NCBI GenBank assembly: GCA_965227145.1
Contig: OZ245730.1
Span: forward strand, 558,001 to 622,000
Source: JACKAQ01 sp965227145
GTDB taxonomy: Bacteria; Calditrichota; Calditrichia; RBG-13-44-9; J075
Length of the DNA: 64,000 nucleotides
Direction: 5' to 3'
This document shows, piece after piece, positions 1-8,140 of this stretch (within the stretch, counting starts at the first letter, position 1; every line of letters starts with the position of its first letter). The notes beneath the pieces were generated by a model that was given only the letters and a program-made list of their open reading frames with translations, was not told the DNA's origin and did not search any database. A program made the position numbers and the translations under genes.

Positions 1-60
1 CTGTTCTTTTATTTGCGCATCCAGTTTCGCGAACAGGTGGATACCGGAGGCATGGCATGA
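1..60 (+). CDS. Sugar ABC transporter permease, C-terminal end only (partial)
   Basis: Frame 1 is open from the window edge and ends in TGA at 58-60, giving a 19-residue tail with the typical end of an inner-membrane permease (a hydrophobic stretch, then a charged cytoplasmic end). Its stop overlaps the ATG of the next permease gene in an ATGA arrangement, and the GGAGG at 46-50 lies inside it and serves that next gene. By position it should be the MalF-like partner of the following MalG-like permease. The body of the gene lies outside the window, so the family is inferred from context only. Confidence 0.6.
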   Translation: MFFYLRIQFREQVDTGGMA

Positions 61-893
61 GCAAAAAAAACAACAGTTTACGAACAGCCGCTGTGCACCT
101 TTCGCTGCTCCTTTTTGTGGTGTACCTGGTTTTTCCGATGATCTGGATTATCGTGACCTCGCTGAAAACAACCCCGGAAATCTACTCCGGCGTGTTTTCG
201 CTCATCCCCAAAACGCCGACGCTGGCGCATTTCCAAACGATCATCGCCGAGGGGCAGATTTTCCGCAGCATGCTCAACAGCCTGTTCGCCGGGGTGATTT
301 CCACCGTTTTGGTGGTGATCATCGCGATGCCTGCGGCGTATGCGCTGGTTCGCTACCAGTCGCTGCTCAACCGCTTTTTTATGGGATGGATTTTGACATC
401 GCAGATTTTTCCGGCAATTTTGATCATCGTGCCGCTGTATCTGGTGATTCGTTTTTTCCACCTGACCGACACGCTGCTGGGTCTGGCGCTGGTTTATGTG
501 GTTTGGAGCCTGCCCTTTATTTTGTGGATGCTCTTTGGTTACATGAAAAATATTCCTGTGGAACTTGAGGAAGCTGCCGCCATCGACGGTGCATCGCGGT
601 TGCAAATCGTTTACCTGATTTTGATGCCGGTGCTGCTTCCGGCGATTGGCGCATCTGCGCTGTTCGCGTTCATTTCGGCGTGGAACGAATTTTTCTTCGC
701 GCTGGTGCTGCTGAAAAGCCCGGAAACAATCACGCTGCCGGTGGAATTGGCACGGCTGACCGGCATCGAAGGGCAGGCGCGAACCGGACCGCTGGCGGCG
801 GCGAGCATCATCGCCACGGTGCCGTCCATCGTCCTGTTTTCGCTGATGCGCAAATGGTTTTCCGGCGGTTTGCTGGCAGGCTCGATCAAATAA
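57..893 (+). CDS. Sugar ABC transporter permease, MalG family
   Basis: This 278-residue inner-membrane protein forms half of the channel of a carbohydrate ABC importer. It has about six hydrophobic segments. The cytoplasmic EAA loop that docks on the ATPase is clear around residues 170-190 (EEAAAIDGASRLQ, followed by the conserved LP). Length and topology match MalG/UgpE-type permeases. The start is fixed by the ATGA overlap with the preceding permease and by GGAGG 7 bases upstream. The binding protein follows, but no ATPase gene is visible; it may lie upstream or be a shared subunit. The sugar cannot be told from the sequence, although the ADP-ribosylglycohydrolase genes downstream suggest a ribosylated or nucleoside-like glycoside. 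Confidence 0.9.
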   Translation: MSKKNNSLRTAAVHLSLLLFVVYLVFPMIWIIVTSLKTTPEIYSGVFSLIPKTPTLAHFQTIIAEGQIFRSMLNSLFAGVISTVLVVIIAMPAAYALVRYQSLLNRFFMGWILTSQIFPAILIIVPLYLVIRFFHLTDTLLGLALVYVVWSLPFILWMLFGYMKNIPVELEEAAAIDGASRLQIVYLILMPVLLPAIGASALFAFISAWNEFFFALVLLKSPETITLPVELARLTGIEGQARTGPLAAASIIATVPSIVLFSLMRKWFSGGLLAGSIK

Positions 894-904
894 TTGGTTC
901 CGTT

Positions 905-945
905 ATTTGCCACGAATGGACACTAAAAATCACGAATTAAAATTA
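905..945 (+). repeat. CACGAAT-type dispersed intergenic repeat
   Basis: The permease-binding protein gap holds GCCACGAATGGACACTAAA followed by ATCACGAATTAAAA, a direct CACGAAT repeat. From general knowledge, such CACGAAT strings occur between genes in many environmental bacterial genomes. No function can be assigned. Confidence 0.4.
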
Positions 946-973
946 ATAAAAAAATTACGGTAGTTTGGTTCTG

Positions 974-2311
974 ATGAATATTTTTGAATATAAATACCTG
1001 TTATTTTTGAAATTAACGATTGTTTTATTTCTGATTAACCTCAATGGCTGCCAATCCGGGAACGAACAGGACGATGCCGGAAAACCGCTGCGATTCGTCA
1101 GTCTGGCATGGCAGGAACAATCGGTTGCGGCGCACAAAGATATCGTTTCGCAGTGGAACGCCGCGCATCCCGAAACGCCGGTGGAATACGTGCAGGGCAC
1201 CTGGGGATCGATCCACGATTACCTGATCACCGCGTTCGAAACCGGCGATGTGCCCGATGTGTTCCATTACGAATCGTCCGTGATTGTCGATTTTGCCATC
1301 CGCGGATTTTTGGCGGATCTCGCGCCGATGGTTCCCGATGAATTGCGCAGCGACGTGCTGGATGTCGCGTGGGCATCGGTCGAGCGCCCGAACGGCGAGA
1401 TCACCGGCATCCCGTTTGTGATGGAATCGTTTGTGGTGCTTTACAATAAAAAAATGTTCGCTGACGCCGGTATCGAGCCGCCAACGGCGGAGCATCCGTG
1501 GACCATTGCAAATTTGCAACATGCCGCCAGCGCACTCACCAAAGATAGCGACGGCGACGGTCAAACCGACCAGTACGGCGCGGCAATGGGATTGCGCAAC
1601 GCCGCGAATATCATCATGAATCTGTCGATCAGTTTTGGCGGCTCATTTTTCCAGAAAAATGCGGGCGAATACAGCGTTGCTGTCGGCGATGGCGAGCGTG
1701 AATTGCTCAGCCTGATTTATGGCATGCTATATCGCGATCGCTCGATGGCGCCGTCGAGCATCGGCAAAACCGGCTCCGCGATGATCCCCGGATTGTTCCA
1801 GGGCAACTACGCCATGCTGATTGGCATCGGCGCGTGGGCGCGGCAGCAACTCGCGGAAAATGCGCCGGAATCGTTCGAATGGGGCGTTTTTCTGTTGCCC
1901 AAAGCCGAATCGCAGAAAACCGGGATCAACACGCAGACGCTGAGCATCCCGGAAAAATCCCGGCGAAAAGCCGACGCAATGGCATTTATCGAATATTTTG
2001 TGAATGCGGAAAACATGGCCCGCAACGCGCTCTGCGACTGGATGCTGCCCACCCGCGAATCCTGTTTGGCGATGCCGCAATTTCGTAACGGCGGCGACGG
2101 CTGGGATGTGGTCAGCACTTCCGCTGAGCTGCTCTCCACCGGTCCGTGGCTGGGTGCGCCCGGTTATGTGGAGTGGAAAACCCGGGTCGCCAATCCCATT
2201 TTTCAGGAATTTTTCGCCAACCGCATCGATCTCGACGACGCGGCGGAGCGGCTGGAAACCGAAAGCAACTGGGTGCTGGCGCGCTACCAAATGAGGGGGG
2301 ATCGCTGGTGA
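974..2311 (+). CDS. Extracellular sugar-binding lipoprotein of the ABC transporter
   Basis: This 445-residue protein is the solute receptor of the upstream importer. A hydrophobic signal of about 28 residues ends in a lipobox (LNGC), so the mature protein should be anchored by a lipidated cysteine. The fold is that of family 1 solute-binding proteins: an N-terminal lobe with a WNAAHP segment, then a GDVPDVF segment, a central GIPF hinge, and a C-terminal lobe with a PGLFQGNYAM segment typical of MalE-like receptors. An in-frame TTG at 965 is possible, but the ATG at 974 gives a normal signal peptide. Its stop overlaps the GTG start of the next gene (GTGA), so receptor and first ADP-ribosylglycohydrolase are translationally coupled, which links them functionally. 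Confidence 0.88.
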   Translation: MNIFEYKYLLFLKLTIVLFLINLNGCQSGNEQDDAGKPLRFVSLAWQEQSVAAHKDIVSQWNAAHPETPVEYVQGTWGSIHDYLITAFETGDVPDVFHYESSVIVDFAIRGFLADLAPMVPDELRSDVLDVAWASVERPNGEITGIPFVMESFVVLYNKKMFADAGIEPPTAEHPWTIANLQHAASALTKDSDGDGQTDQYGAAMGLRNAANIIMNLSISFGGSFFQKNAGEYSVAVGDGERELLSLIYGMLYRDRSMAPSSIGKTGSAMIPGLFQGNYAMLIGIGAWARQQLAENAPESFEWGVFLLPKAESQKTGINTQTLSIPEKSRRKADAMAFIEYFVNAENMARNALCDWMLPTRESCLAMPQFRNGGDGWDVVSTSAELLSTGPWLGAPGYVEWKTRVANPIFQEFFANRIDLDDAAERLETESNWVLARYQMRGDRW

Positions 2312-3294
2312 AACCGATGAACGAACATGCTCGCGGCTGCCTCGTCGGGCTGGCGGTCGGCGATGCGCTGGGCAGTCCGGCGGAAGGCAAAACGCCCGAG
2401 CAGATTCGCGAACGCTGGGGACGCATCACAGATTTTTTATCCGACGAGCAGGGCGGAACGGACGATACGGAATATGCGCTGTTCAGCGCCAAGTTGTTGT
2501 TTTCATACGGACTTGAGTTGTCCCCGGAAAAGATCGTCGATGCCTATCGCACGGAGATCATTTCCGGTGACAACGCCTACAAAGGCGCGGGATTCAGCGA
2601 AATTTTATCGATCCGCAATCTCCAATCGGGATTGCAGCCGCCGTTTTCCGGTCAGCATTTGCACAGCTGGAGCGACGGTTTGGCGATGCGGGTTGCGCCA
2701 TACGGCATCGTTGCGGCGGGAAAACCGGCACTTGCGGCACAACTGGCGGGCATCGATGGTTGCGTCAGTCACGCCGGCGAAGGGATTTTCAGCGGACAGG
2801 CGGTGGCAGCAGCTATCGCGACAGCCATCACCGGCGCAGCCGTGACCGATATCGTTGCGGCGGCGCTCGCGGTTATCCCGGAAAATTCCTGGACATTCCG
2901 CAGCATCGATCGCGCAGTGCGGATCGGCTGGCAAAGCCCGGATGTCTGGGCTGCGATTCCGCCGTTGTATTCGGCTATCGTTTGCCATCATTATTATTGG
3001 GCGGATATCGCGCCGGAAGCAGTCGGTCTGGCGTTCGGCTTGCTGGTGGCGGCGTCGGGAAATTTCACCGAAAGCGTACTTGGCGGCATCAACATCGGCA
3101 GGGATACGGACACGATTGCAGCAATCGCCGGGGCGATCACCGGCGCGCGCAGCGGCTACAGCGAAATTCCCGAAAAATGGCGCAAGCGCATCCGCTCCGC
3201 CAACGGCACCTGCATCAAAACCGTGCGGGGAATGGATTTGATCGAAACTGCGGACAAACTGGCGATGCTCGGCGCAGAATGGAGCGCAACATGA
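2308..3294 (+). CDS. ADP-ribosylglycohydrolase family protein (copy 1, complete active site)
   Basis: This 328-residue cytoplasmic protein belongs to the DraG/ARH fold, which uses two metal ions to cleave N- or O-glycosidic bonds of ADP-ribose and related ribosides. The family signatures are all present: GLAVGDALG near the N-terminus, TDDTE at residues 51-55 and GRDTDTIAAI with metal-binding Asp266 and Asp268. The GTG at 2308 is chosen over the ATG at 2317 because AGGGGGG ends 7 bases before it and it overlaps the previous stop. It overlaps copy 2 by ATGA. The true substrate is unknown. Coupling to a sugar importer favours a small imported glycoside over a protein modification, but that is inference. 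Confidence 0.85.
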   Translation: MKPMNEHARGCLVGLAVGDALGSPAEGKTPEQIRERWGRITDFLSDEQGGTDDTEYALFSAKLLFSYGLELSPEKIVDAYRTEIISGDNAYKGAGFSEILSIRNLQSGLQPPFSGQHLHSWSDGLAMRVAPYGIVAAGKPALAAQLAGIDGCVSHAGEGIFSGQAVAAAIATAITGAAVTDIVAAALAVIPENSWTFRSIDRAVRIGWQSPDVWAAIPPLYSAIVCHHYYWADIAPEAVGLAFGLLVAASGNFTESVLGGINIGRDTDTIAAIAGAITGARSGYSEIPEKWRKRIRSANGTCIKTVRGMDLIETADKLAMLGAEWSAT

Positions 3295-4337
3295 ACGAGA
3301 TCAAACAACGGGCGTTCCGGGCGATGACCGGGCTGGCGATGGGCGACGCGCTCAGCTGGCCGGCGATGTTCCAGCGCAGCCATTTGCTCCCGCCGTGGAC
3401 GCGGCGGATTCGGCGTGAAATGGATGCAGCGGCGGAAAACCAGCGGATTTCCCGCTTGCCGATGCCCTTTTCACTCAACCAAACGGCTGCCGGATTTGAC
3501 ATCGCACCCGCGATTGTCAGCGAATGGGCGGTGTTTGTCGCACAGCGGCTGATCGCCGAAAACGGCAAACTGACGGCGGAAACCGTTCGCCGTGACTGGC
3601 TGAAACTGGCCAACGCCGATGGGGAAATTCTCGCGCCGGTGAGCGTCCGTTCGGCGATTTCGAATCTGCAAAAATCTGTTTTTCCGCCGGCGAGCGGACA
3701 CGATAATCCCCATTATTTTGACGATGCGGCGCTGTGCCGGGTGCTGCCAATTGGCGTGATTTGCGCGGGAAATCCGGAATTGGCCGCCGCAATGGCGGAA
3801 AGTGAAGCGGCGGTCACCCATTCGGAGGACGGCATTTGGGCGGCGAAAGCCTTTGCCGCAGCCGCGTGCGTTGCCTGCGCCGAAGGCGATCCGGCAGCCG
3901 CCATCGAAGCGGCAATCGCACAGCTCCCGGAAAAAAGTTGGAGCCGCCGGATGACGGAACAGGCGTTGGCTATCGCGAAATCTGCCATTTCCATTTTCGA
4001 GATTCACCCCGAATTGAGCGCGAAAATCATCAATCGCGAATACAGCTACGGCGGGGCGGCACCGGAATCGCTGGCGCTCACGCTGGCGATTGTCCAAAAA
4101 TGTGGCGGCGATGTGGCAGCCGGAATCGCGGCAGCGTGCACATTTGCCAAAACCGCGGAATCTTTGCCCGCGCTCTGCGGCGCACTTTGCGGCGCACTTG
4201 CCGCGGACGATGTTCTCTCCGAAAGCTGGCGCAAACGGCTGGCGCAATTGAAGGGCATCAGCCTGCCAAATCTTGCCGGCGCGGATTATTTGGCCATCTG
4301 CGCTTCGATTTCGGAATTGGCGGATCGAAAAAAATAA
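3291..4337 (+). CDS. ADP-ribosylglycohydrolase family protein (copy 2, active-site residues lost)
   Basis: This 348-residue protein has the same fold by pattern (GLAMGDALSWPAMFQR at the start, the PFSLNQ segment seen in a DraG subgroup, and a GALCGALAADD end), but the acids that bind metal are missing. Where the subgroup normally has a DD pair before EW, it reads AIVSEW. Where DTDT should precede the last helix, it reads ACTFAKTAESLPA around residues 281-293. The frame is intact and translationally coupled to copy 1 through ATGA, so this is not simple decay. A regulatory or partner subunit for an active copy is plausible. An entirely different chemistry cannot be excluded. Confidence 0.75.
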   Translation: MNEIKQRAFRAMTGLAMGDALSWPAMFQRSHLLPPWTRRIRREMDAAAENQRISRLPMPFSLNQTAAGFDIAPAIVSEWAVFVAQRLIAENGKLTAETVRRDWLKLANADGEILAPVSVRSAISNLQKSVFPPASGHDNPHYFDDAALCRVLPIGVICAGNPELAAAMAESEAAVTHSEDGIWAAKAFAAAACVACAEGDPAAAIEAAIAQLPEKSWSRRMTEQALAIAKSAISIFEIHPELSAKIINREYSYGGAAPESLALTLAIVQKCGGDVAAGIAAACTFAKTAESLPALCGALCGALAADDVLSESWRKRLAQLKGISLPNLAGADYLAICASISELADRKK

Positions 4338-4348
4338 TACCAAAATTA

Positions 4349-4414
4349 GATTCCTGCCTTCGCAGGAATGACAACATTTGCTGTGATTGGGTCACTCCTG
4401 CGAAGGCAGGAGTC
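4349..4414. repeat. Paired CTGCCTTCGCAG inverted repeat
   Basis: Two 24-base arms (4349-4372 and 4391-4414) are inverted relative to each other. Each is itself a small palindrome around CTGC-CTTC-GCAG. The right arm is identical, over all 24 bases, to 15370-15393. It lies between copies 2 and 3 of the ADP-ribosylglycohydrolase genes and could fold as an RNA hairpin, or be a mobile palindromic element. Confidence 0.75.
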
Positions 4415-4458
4415 CCATTGCGAACAAATTTAATTTGCAAAACGAGTGATATAAAATA

Positions 4459-5799
4459 ATGAAAATCAGTTGGATCAGCCCGGAAGATTTGCTCACCCAC
4501 GAACTGCGGCAGCGCAACGAAGAAGGTTTGGACGTCCGCGAATTTGAACGGCGTTGGGAAATAATCCGGCAATCCGGCGAAACCGCCGAAACCGCCGATG
4601 CGATCCGCGCTGCGGCGCGAAAGCTGCACAGCGAGTTGCAATTGCTGTCGCCACCCGAAAAATTGTTAAAAAATGAACCGTCGGAATTGCCGGAAATCCG
4701 GGCTGCCCGCCCGAAAAATCCCATCCTGCTGCCCGTTGCCAATCACGCCGAAAGTGCGCTGATTGACCGCATTTCCGGTGGCTGGCTCGGTCGCGCTGCG
4801 GGCTGTTTGCTCGGCAAACCAGTCGAAAAAACGCCGCGCGCCGGCATCCGCGAAATGCTGGTTGCCAGCGGCAACTGGCCGCTTTCGGATTACATCACCG
4901 CGAAGGGCGTGCCGGAACATCTGCTCAAAAAATACCCGTGGAATCGCCACAGCGGACAGGAATCGCTGCGGGAAAACATCGTTTGCATGACCGAAGACGA
5001 CGATTTGAACTACCCGATGATCAACCTTTCCGTGTTGGAAACCGCCGGCGCAAACTTTCGAACGGAAGATATTGCCGAAGCGTGGCTGTCGCTGATGCCG
5101 GTGTTGCGTAGTTTTACTGCGGAGCGCATCGCATATTTGAATTGCCTGCAACTGGTCGATCCGCCGGAAACGGCGCGGATCAACAACCCGTATCGCGAGT
5201 GGATCGGCGCGCAAATCCGTGCGGATATTTGGGGATGGATTTCACCTGGAAATCCCGAAAATGCGGCGGCGCTGGCCTGGCGTGATGCACGGTTAAGTCA
5301 TGTGCAGAACGGTATTTACGGCGAGATGTTTTTCGCTGCAGTGATCGCGGCAGCGTTTGCCTGCGACGATCCGGCGGATCTGCTGCAACACGGATTGTGC
5401 CAGATTCCGGCAAATTCCCGGTTGGCGGAAGCGATTCGTTTTGTGCTGCAATTGCCATCGCGCGAACCGGATTTCGAAGCCGCGGTTGACCGGATTTACG
5501 AGCGATTCGGCGGCTTTCACTGGGTTCACACCGTCAACAATGCGGCGCTGGTTGCGGCGGCGCTGCTGTTCAGCAACGGCGATTTTGAAACGGCCATTTG
5601 CAATGTGGTAATGGGTGGTTGGGACACGGACAGCAACGGCGCCACGGTCGGCTCGATTATGGGAACAATGCTCGGCGAACAGCGCCTGCCCGCCAAATGG
5701 ATCGATCCGCTGAACGACCGGATTCGCAGTAGTTTGCGCGGATTCGACAACAGTTCCATCCGCGAACTGGCGCGGCGGACGTATCGGTTAGTGTTATAG
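4459..5799 (+). CDS. ADP-ribosylglycohydrolase family protein (copy 3, long N-terminal extension)
   Basis: This 446-residue member has about 100 extra residues before the DraG fold, rich in charged helix, with no signal peptide. The fold then begins with GGWLGRAAGCLLGKP. The metal site is complete but of a different subtype from copies 1 and 4: TEDDD at residues 178-182 and GGWDTDSNG with Asp389 and Asp391. That subtype is usually annotated simply as an ADP-ribosylglycohydrolase. It is separated from copy 2 by the palindromic repeat and has only a weak ribosome site, so it may be expressed less tightly with the operon. Its low similarity to its neighbours argues for recruitment of different subfamilies rather than recent tandem duplication. 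Confidence 0.83.
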   Translation: MKISWISPEDLLTHELRQRNEEGLDVREFERRWEIIRQSGETAETADAIRAAARKLHSELQLLSPPEKLLKNEPSELPEIRAARPKNPILLPVANHAESALIDRISGGWLGRAAGCLLGKPVEKTPRAGIREMLVASGNWPLSDYITAKGVPEHLLKKYPWNRHSGQESLRENIVCMTEDDDLNYPMINLSVLETAGANFRTEDIAEAWLSLMPVLRSFTAERIAYLNCLQLVDPPETARINNPYREWIGAQIRADIWGWISPGNPENAAALAWRDARLSHVQNGIYGEMFFAAVIAAAFACDDPADLLQHGLCQIPANSRLAEAIRFVLQLPSREPDFEAAVDRIYERFGGFHWVHTVNNAALVAAALLFSNGDFETAICNVVMGGWDTDSNGATVGSIMGTMLGEQRLPAKWIDPLNDRIRSSLRGFDNSSIRELARRTYRLVL

Positions 5800-5919
5800 T
5801 GTTTGGGTGTTTTGGTGTTATAGTTTAGATATTGTTTTTTCTGAATTTAAGCATCAAATCGAAACCACAACACGTTAGCACTTTAACGCTTTAACACTCA
5901 AAAAAGGAATGAACTTACA
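5800..5919 (+). repeat. GTGTTTTGGTGTT / CACTTTAACGCTTTAACAC repeat-rich spacer
   Basis: The spacer contains GTGTTTGGGTGTTTTGGTGTT at its left end and TTAGCACTTTAACGCTTTAAC at its right. The complementary string AACACCAAAACACCAAAAC occurs after the next gene at about 6958-6978, so copy 4 is flanked by inverted copies of one simple repeat. A ribosome site (AAAAAGGA) for the next gene ends at 5908. Confidence 0.5.
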
Positions 5920-6903
5920 ATGATCAGCAAATCAGAATTACTGAAAGATAAGACGCTGTGCCGCGACCGGGCAATTGGCAGTCTGGTGGGATTGGCGATT
6001 GGCGATTCGTTCGGCGATGCCGCGCGCACGCCGGAAAACCACTTCATGTTTGGCATCACGATGGATTTTCAGGATGGCAAAACCTGGTCCACCGATGATA
6101 CGGAATTTGCGCTGCTCACCGCCAACACGCTCATCGAATCGGACGGCGAACTGACGCCGGAACACGTGCTTTCCGCATGGAAAAAACATGTGCTCGTGCA
6201 AAGCGAATTTCCACGCGGCGGCGCCAGCGAACGGGAAGCGGCGCTGAACATCAAACGCGGATTGCTGCCGCCGGAAACGGGGCGATTCAATTCTTACAAC
6301 ATCAGCGACGGCGCGGCGATGCGAGTTGGCCCGATCGGGATTGTCAACGCCGGTGATCCGGCGCGCGCCCGCCAGCAGGCGGAAATTGATGCGCAAATCA
6401 GCCACTGGCGCGATGGCATTTGGGGCGCACAGGCGGTTGCGGCAGCGGTTGCAGCGGCGATGGCCGGCGGCACCGTCGATGAAATTGTGGCCGCCGCGGT
6501 CGATTCCGCACCGTCGGATTCCTGGCTGCGCCACACGCTGGAAAAATCGCTGGCGATTGTCGATGGCGCGGCATCGCTGGAAGAAGCGTGGATGCCGTTG
6601 CATCATGCGCTGGTCACCGAATACAAAGCGGCGGTGCCGGAAGCGGTCAGCGAAGCGATTTGCGTGTTCAAACTCACCGGCGGCGATTTCCGGAAAGGCA
6701 TCATTTACGGCAGCAATTTCGGGCGTGATTCCGATACGATTGCCGCAATCGTCGGGGCAATCAGCGGTGCGAAATGCGGGCTTTCCGGCATTCCGGCGGC
6801 GTGGGCGGAAAAATGCCGCTATCCATCCGGCACCTGTCTCGCATTCACCAAAGGATTGGATATATTTGATTTAGGGCAAAAACTTGCGGATTTGATTGGG
6901 TAA
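5920..6903 (+). CDS. ADP-ribosylglycohydrolase family protein (copy 4, complete active site)
   Basis: This 327-residue protein resembles copy 1 closely in layout: GLAIGDSFGD near the N-terminus, TDDTE at residues 58-62, an RVGPIGIVNAG segment in the middle and GRDSDTIAAI with Asp270 and Asp272 near the end. All residues known to hold the two metal ions in the family are present, so it should be a working hydrolase. The ATG at 5920 has AAAAAGGA about 11 bases upstream. It is the last of four family members in a row after the sugar importer. Inverted simple repeats on both sides may mark an insertion or duplication event. Confidence 0.85.
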   Translation: MISKSELLKDKTLCRDRAIGSLVGLAIGDSFGDAARTPENHFMFGITMDFQDGKTWSTDDTEFALLTANTLIESDGELTPEHVLSAWKKHVLVQSEFPRGGASEREAALNIKRGLLPPETGRFNSYNISDGAAMRVGPIGIVNAGDPARARQQAEIDAQISHWRDGIWGAQAVAAAVAAAMAGGTVDEIVAAAVDSAPSDSWLRHTLEKSLAIVDGAASLEEAWMPLHHALVTEYKAAVPEAVSEAICVFKLTGGDFRKGIIYGSNFGRDSDTIAAIVGAISGAKCGLSGIPAAWAEKCRYPSGTCLAFTKGLDIFDLGQKLADLIG

Positions 6904-7046
6904 GTTGGGGGAGTGTAGAGTGTTTGAGTATCAGGGTAAAAATCGATTTTGTTACCTAAAACACCAAAACACCAAAACATGAAAACACTTTTCACAACCC
7001 AAATATTTTCATCGATTTAAGCGTAAAAACAGACACAGGTGAAAAA

Positions 7047-8015
7047 ATGGCAGAACATCTACTGATTCAACTGGCGCTGCTCGCGGTGGGACTGTATCTG
7101 CTGTGGGGCGGTGCGGAATTGCTGGTCAAATATTCGGTGCAGGTGGCCAGCTCGTTTGGCATCAGTCCGTTGATCATCGGGTTGACCGTCGTTTCTATCG
7201 GCACATCGCTGCCGGAGCTGTTCGTGAGCACTGTTGCCGCCATCGAAAATGAAATCGGCATTTCCATCGGCAATATTTTGGGCAGCAACATCGCCAATCT
7301 CGGGCTGATTTTGGGACTCGGTGCGCTGATTTATCCGCTGCCGGTGCAAAAAACCTGGCTTCGCCGCGAAGTGCCGTTCATGATTCTGGTAACGCTGGTT
7401 TTCGTGGGTTGCGCAATCACGGGGTTTCAGATCGGCTGGGCCGAAGGCGTTTTGCTGCTGCTGCTGTTTGCGTTATTTGTCGGCTACATCCTCCGTTATT
7501 CGCTGAGAGAAATGGCGGAATTTGAGGAATTGCAAAAAGCCCACAGCGTTGCAAAATCACAATCGCCGCGCGTTATTCACTGGCTGCTGATTGCCGTTGG
7601 CATCGCCATTTTGGTCGGCGGCTCGAAACTGACGGTTTTTGCAGCGGTGCGGCTGGCTGAAAAACTGGATGTGAACAACACGATCATCGGGCTAACCCTG
7701 ATTGCGTTGGGCACTTCGCTGCCGGAACTGGCGACCACACTCGTCAGCGCCGCCAAAAAAGAGGTTGATCTGGCGATTGGCAACATCATCGGGAGCAATA
7801 TTTTTAACCTGGTACTGGTCGGCGGGATTACCGCGTTTATCCGTCCGGTGCAGATGGATCAGGCGCTGCTGTTTCTGGAGCTGCCAATCCTTGTTTTTAT
7901 TACACTTATCGTTTGGCCGATCATGCGTACAGACTGGCGGATAATTCGCGGCGAAGGCTTTTCGCTGCTGCTGGTTTATATTCTGTTTATCACCTTTTCC
8001 GCTGGCATTTTGTAA
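7047..8015 (+). CDS. Calcium/sodium antiporter, CaCA family (YrbG-like)
   Basis: This 322-residue inner-membrane protein has about ten hydrophobic segments and the two inverted alpha repeats that define cation/Ca2+ exchangers: GTSLPELF with GNILGSNIANLGLILG in the first half and GTSLPELA with GNIIGSNIFNL in the second. The conserved acids in the GTSLPE motifs bind Ca2+ and the exchanged cation, so it most likely exports calcium in exchange for sodium. Length is normal for the family. The start at 7047 has an AGGTG ribosome site. It stands alone between repeat-bearing spacers, so no operon partner can be inferred. Confidence 0.92.
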   Translation: MAEHLLIQLALLAVGLYLLWGGAELLVKYSVQVASSFGISPLIIGLTVVSIGTSLPELFVSTVAAIENEIGISIGNILGSNIANLGLILGLGALIYPLPVQKTWLRREVPFMILVTLVFVGCAITGFQIGWAEGVLLLLLFALFVGYILRYSLREMAEFEELQKAHSVAKSQSPRVIHWLLIAVGIAILVGGSKLTVFAAVRLAEKLDVNNTIIGLTLIALGTSLPELATTLVSAAKKEVDLAIGNIIGSNIFNLVLVGGITAFIRPVQMDQALLFLELPILVFITLIVWPIMRTDWRIIRGEGFSLLLVYILFITFSAGIL

Positions 8016-8044
8016 CATCGTGGTATTAAAACAGAAAAAAAATG

Positions 8045-8126
8045 AACCGCAGAGAACGCGGAGAGCACAGAGAAAAAGAATGTTTTTCCTCAGCAATCTC
8101 TGCGAATTCAGCGCTCTCTGCGGTTA
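8045..8126. repeat. CGCAGAGAACGCGGAGAG inverted repeat
   Basis: The left arm (8045-8073, ACCGCAGAGAACGCGGAGAG and on) and the right arm (8097-8126, ending GCGCTCTCTGCGGTT) are imperfect inverse complements. Related strings occur at about 10738-10765 and 50468-50540. Because the stretch is open in the frame of the next gene, it adds a spurious N-terminal extension to that protein. Confidence 0.65.
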
Positions 8127-8140
8127 AAAAACGAAAAATT

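Noticed and set aside
78..605. Long open frame antisense to the MalG-like permease
   Set aside because: It is a shadow of the high-GC third positions of the real gene; the product is low-complexity, rich in His, Gln and Arg, and without a ribosome site.
2760..3290. Arg-rich open frame running into copy 2 of the glycohydrolases
   Set aside because: It is an out-of-frame reading of copy 1. The true start of copy 2 is the overlapping ATG at 3291.
4349..4414. CRISPR-like repeats
   Set aside because: There are only two inverted arms with no regular spacers. They are palindromic elements, not an array.
8042..8140. N-terminal extension MNRREREHREK-like on the CoA-ligase beta subunit
   Set aside because: It is encoded by a dispersed repeat; the family N-terminus starts at 8141.
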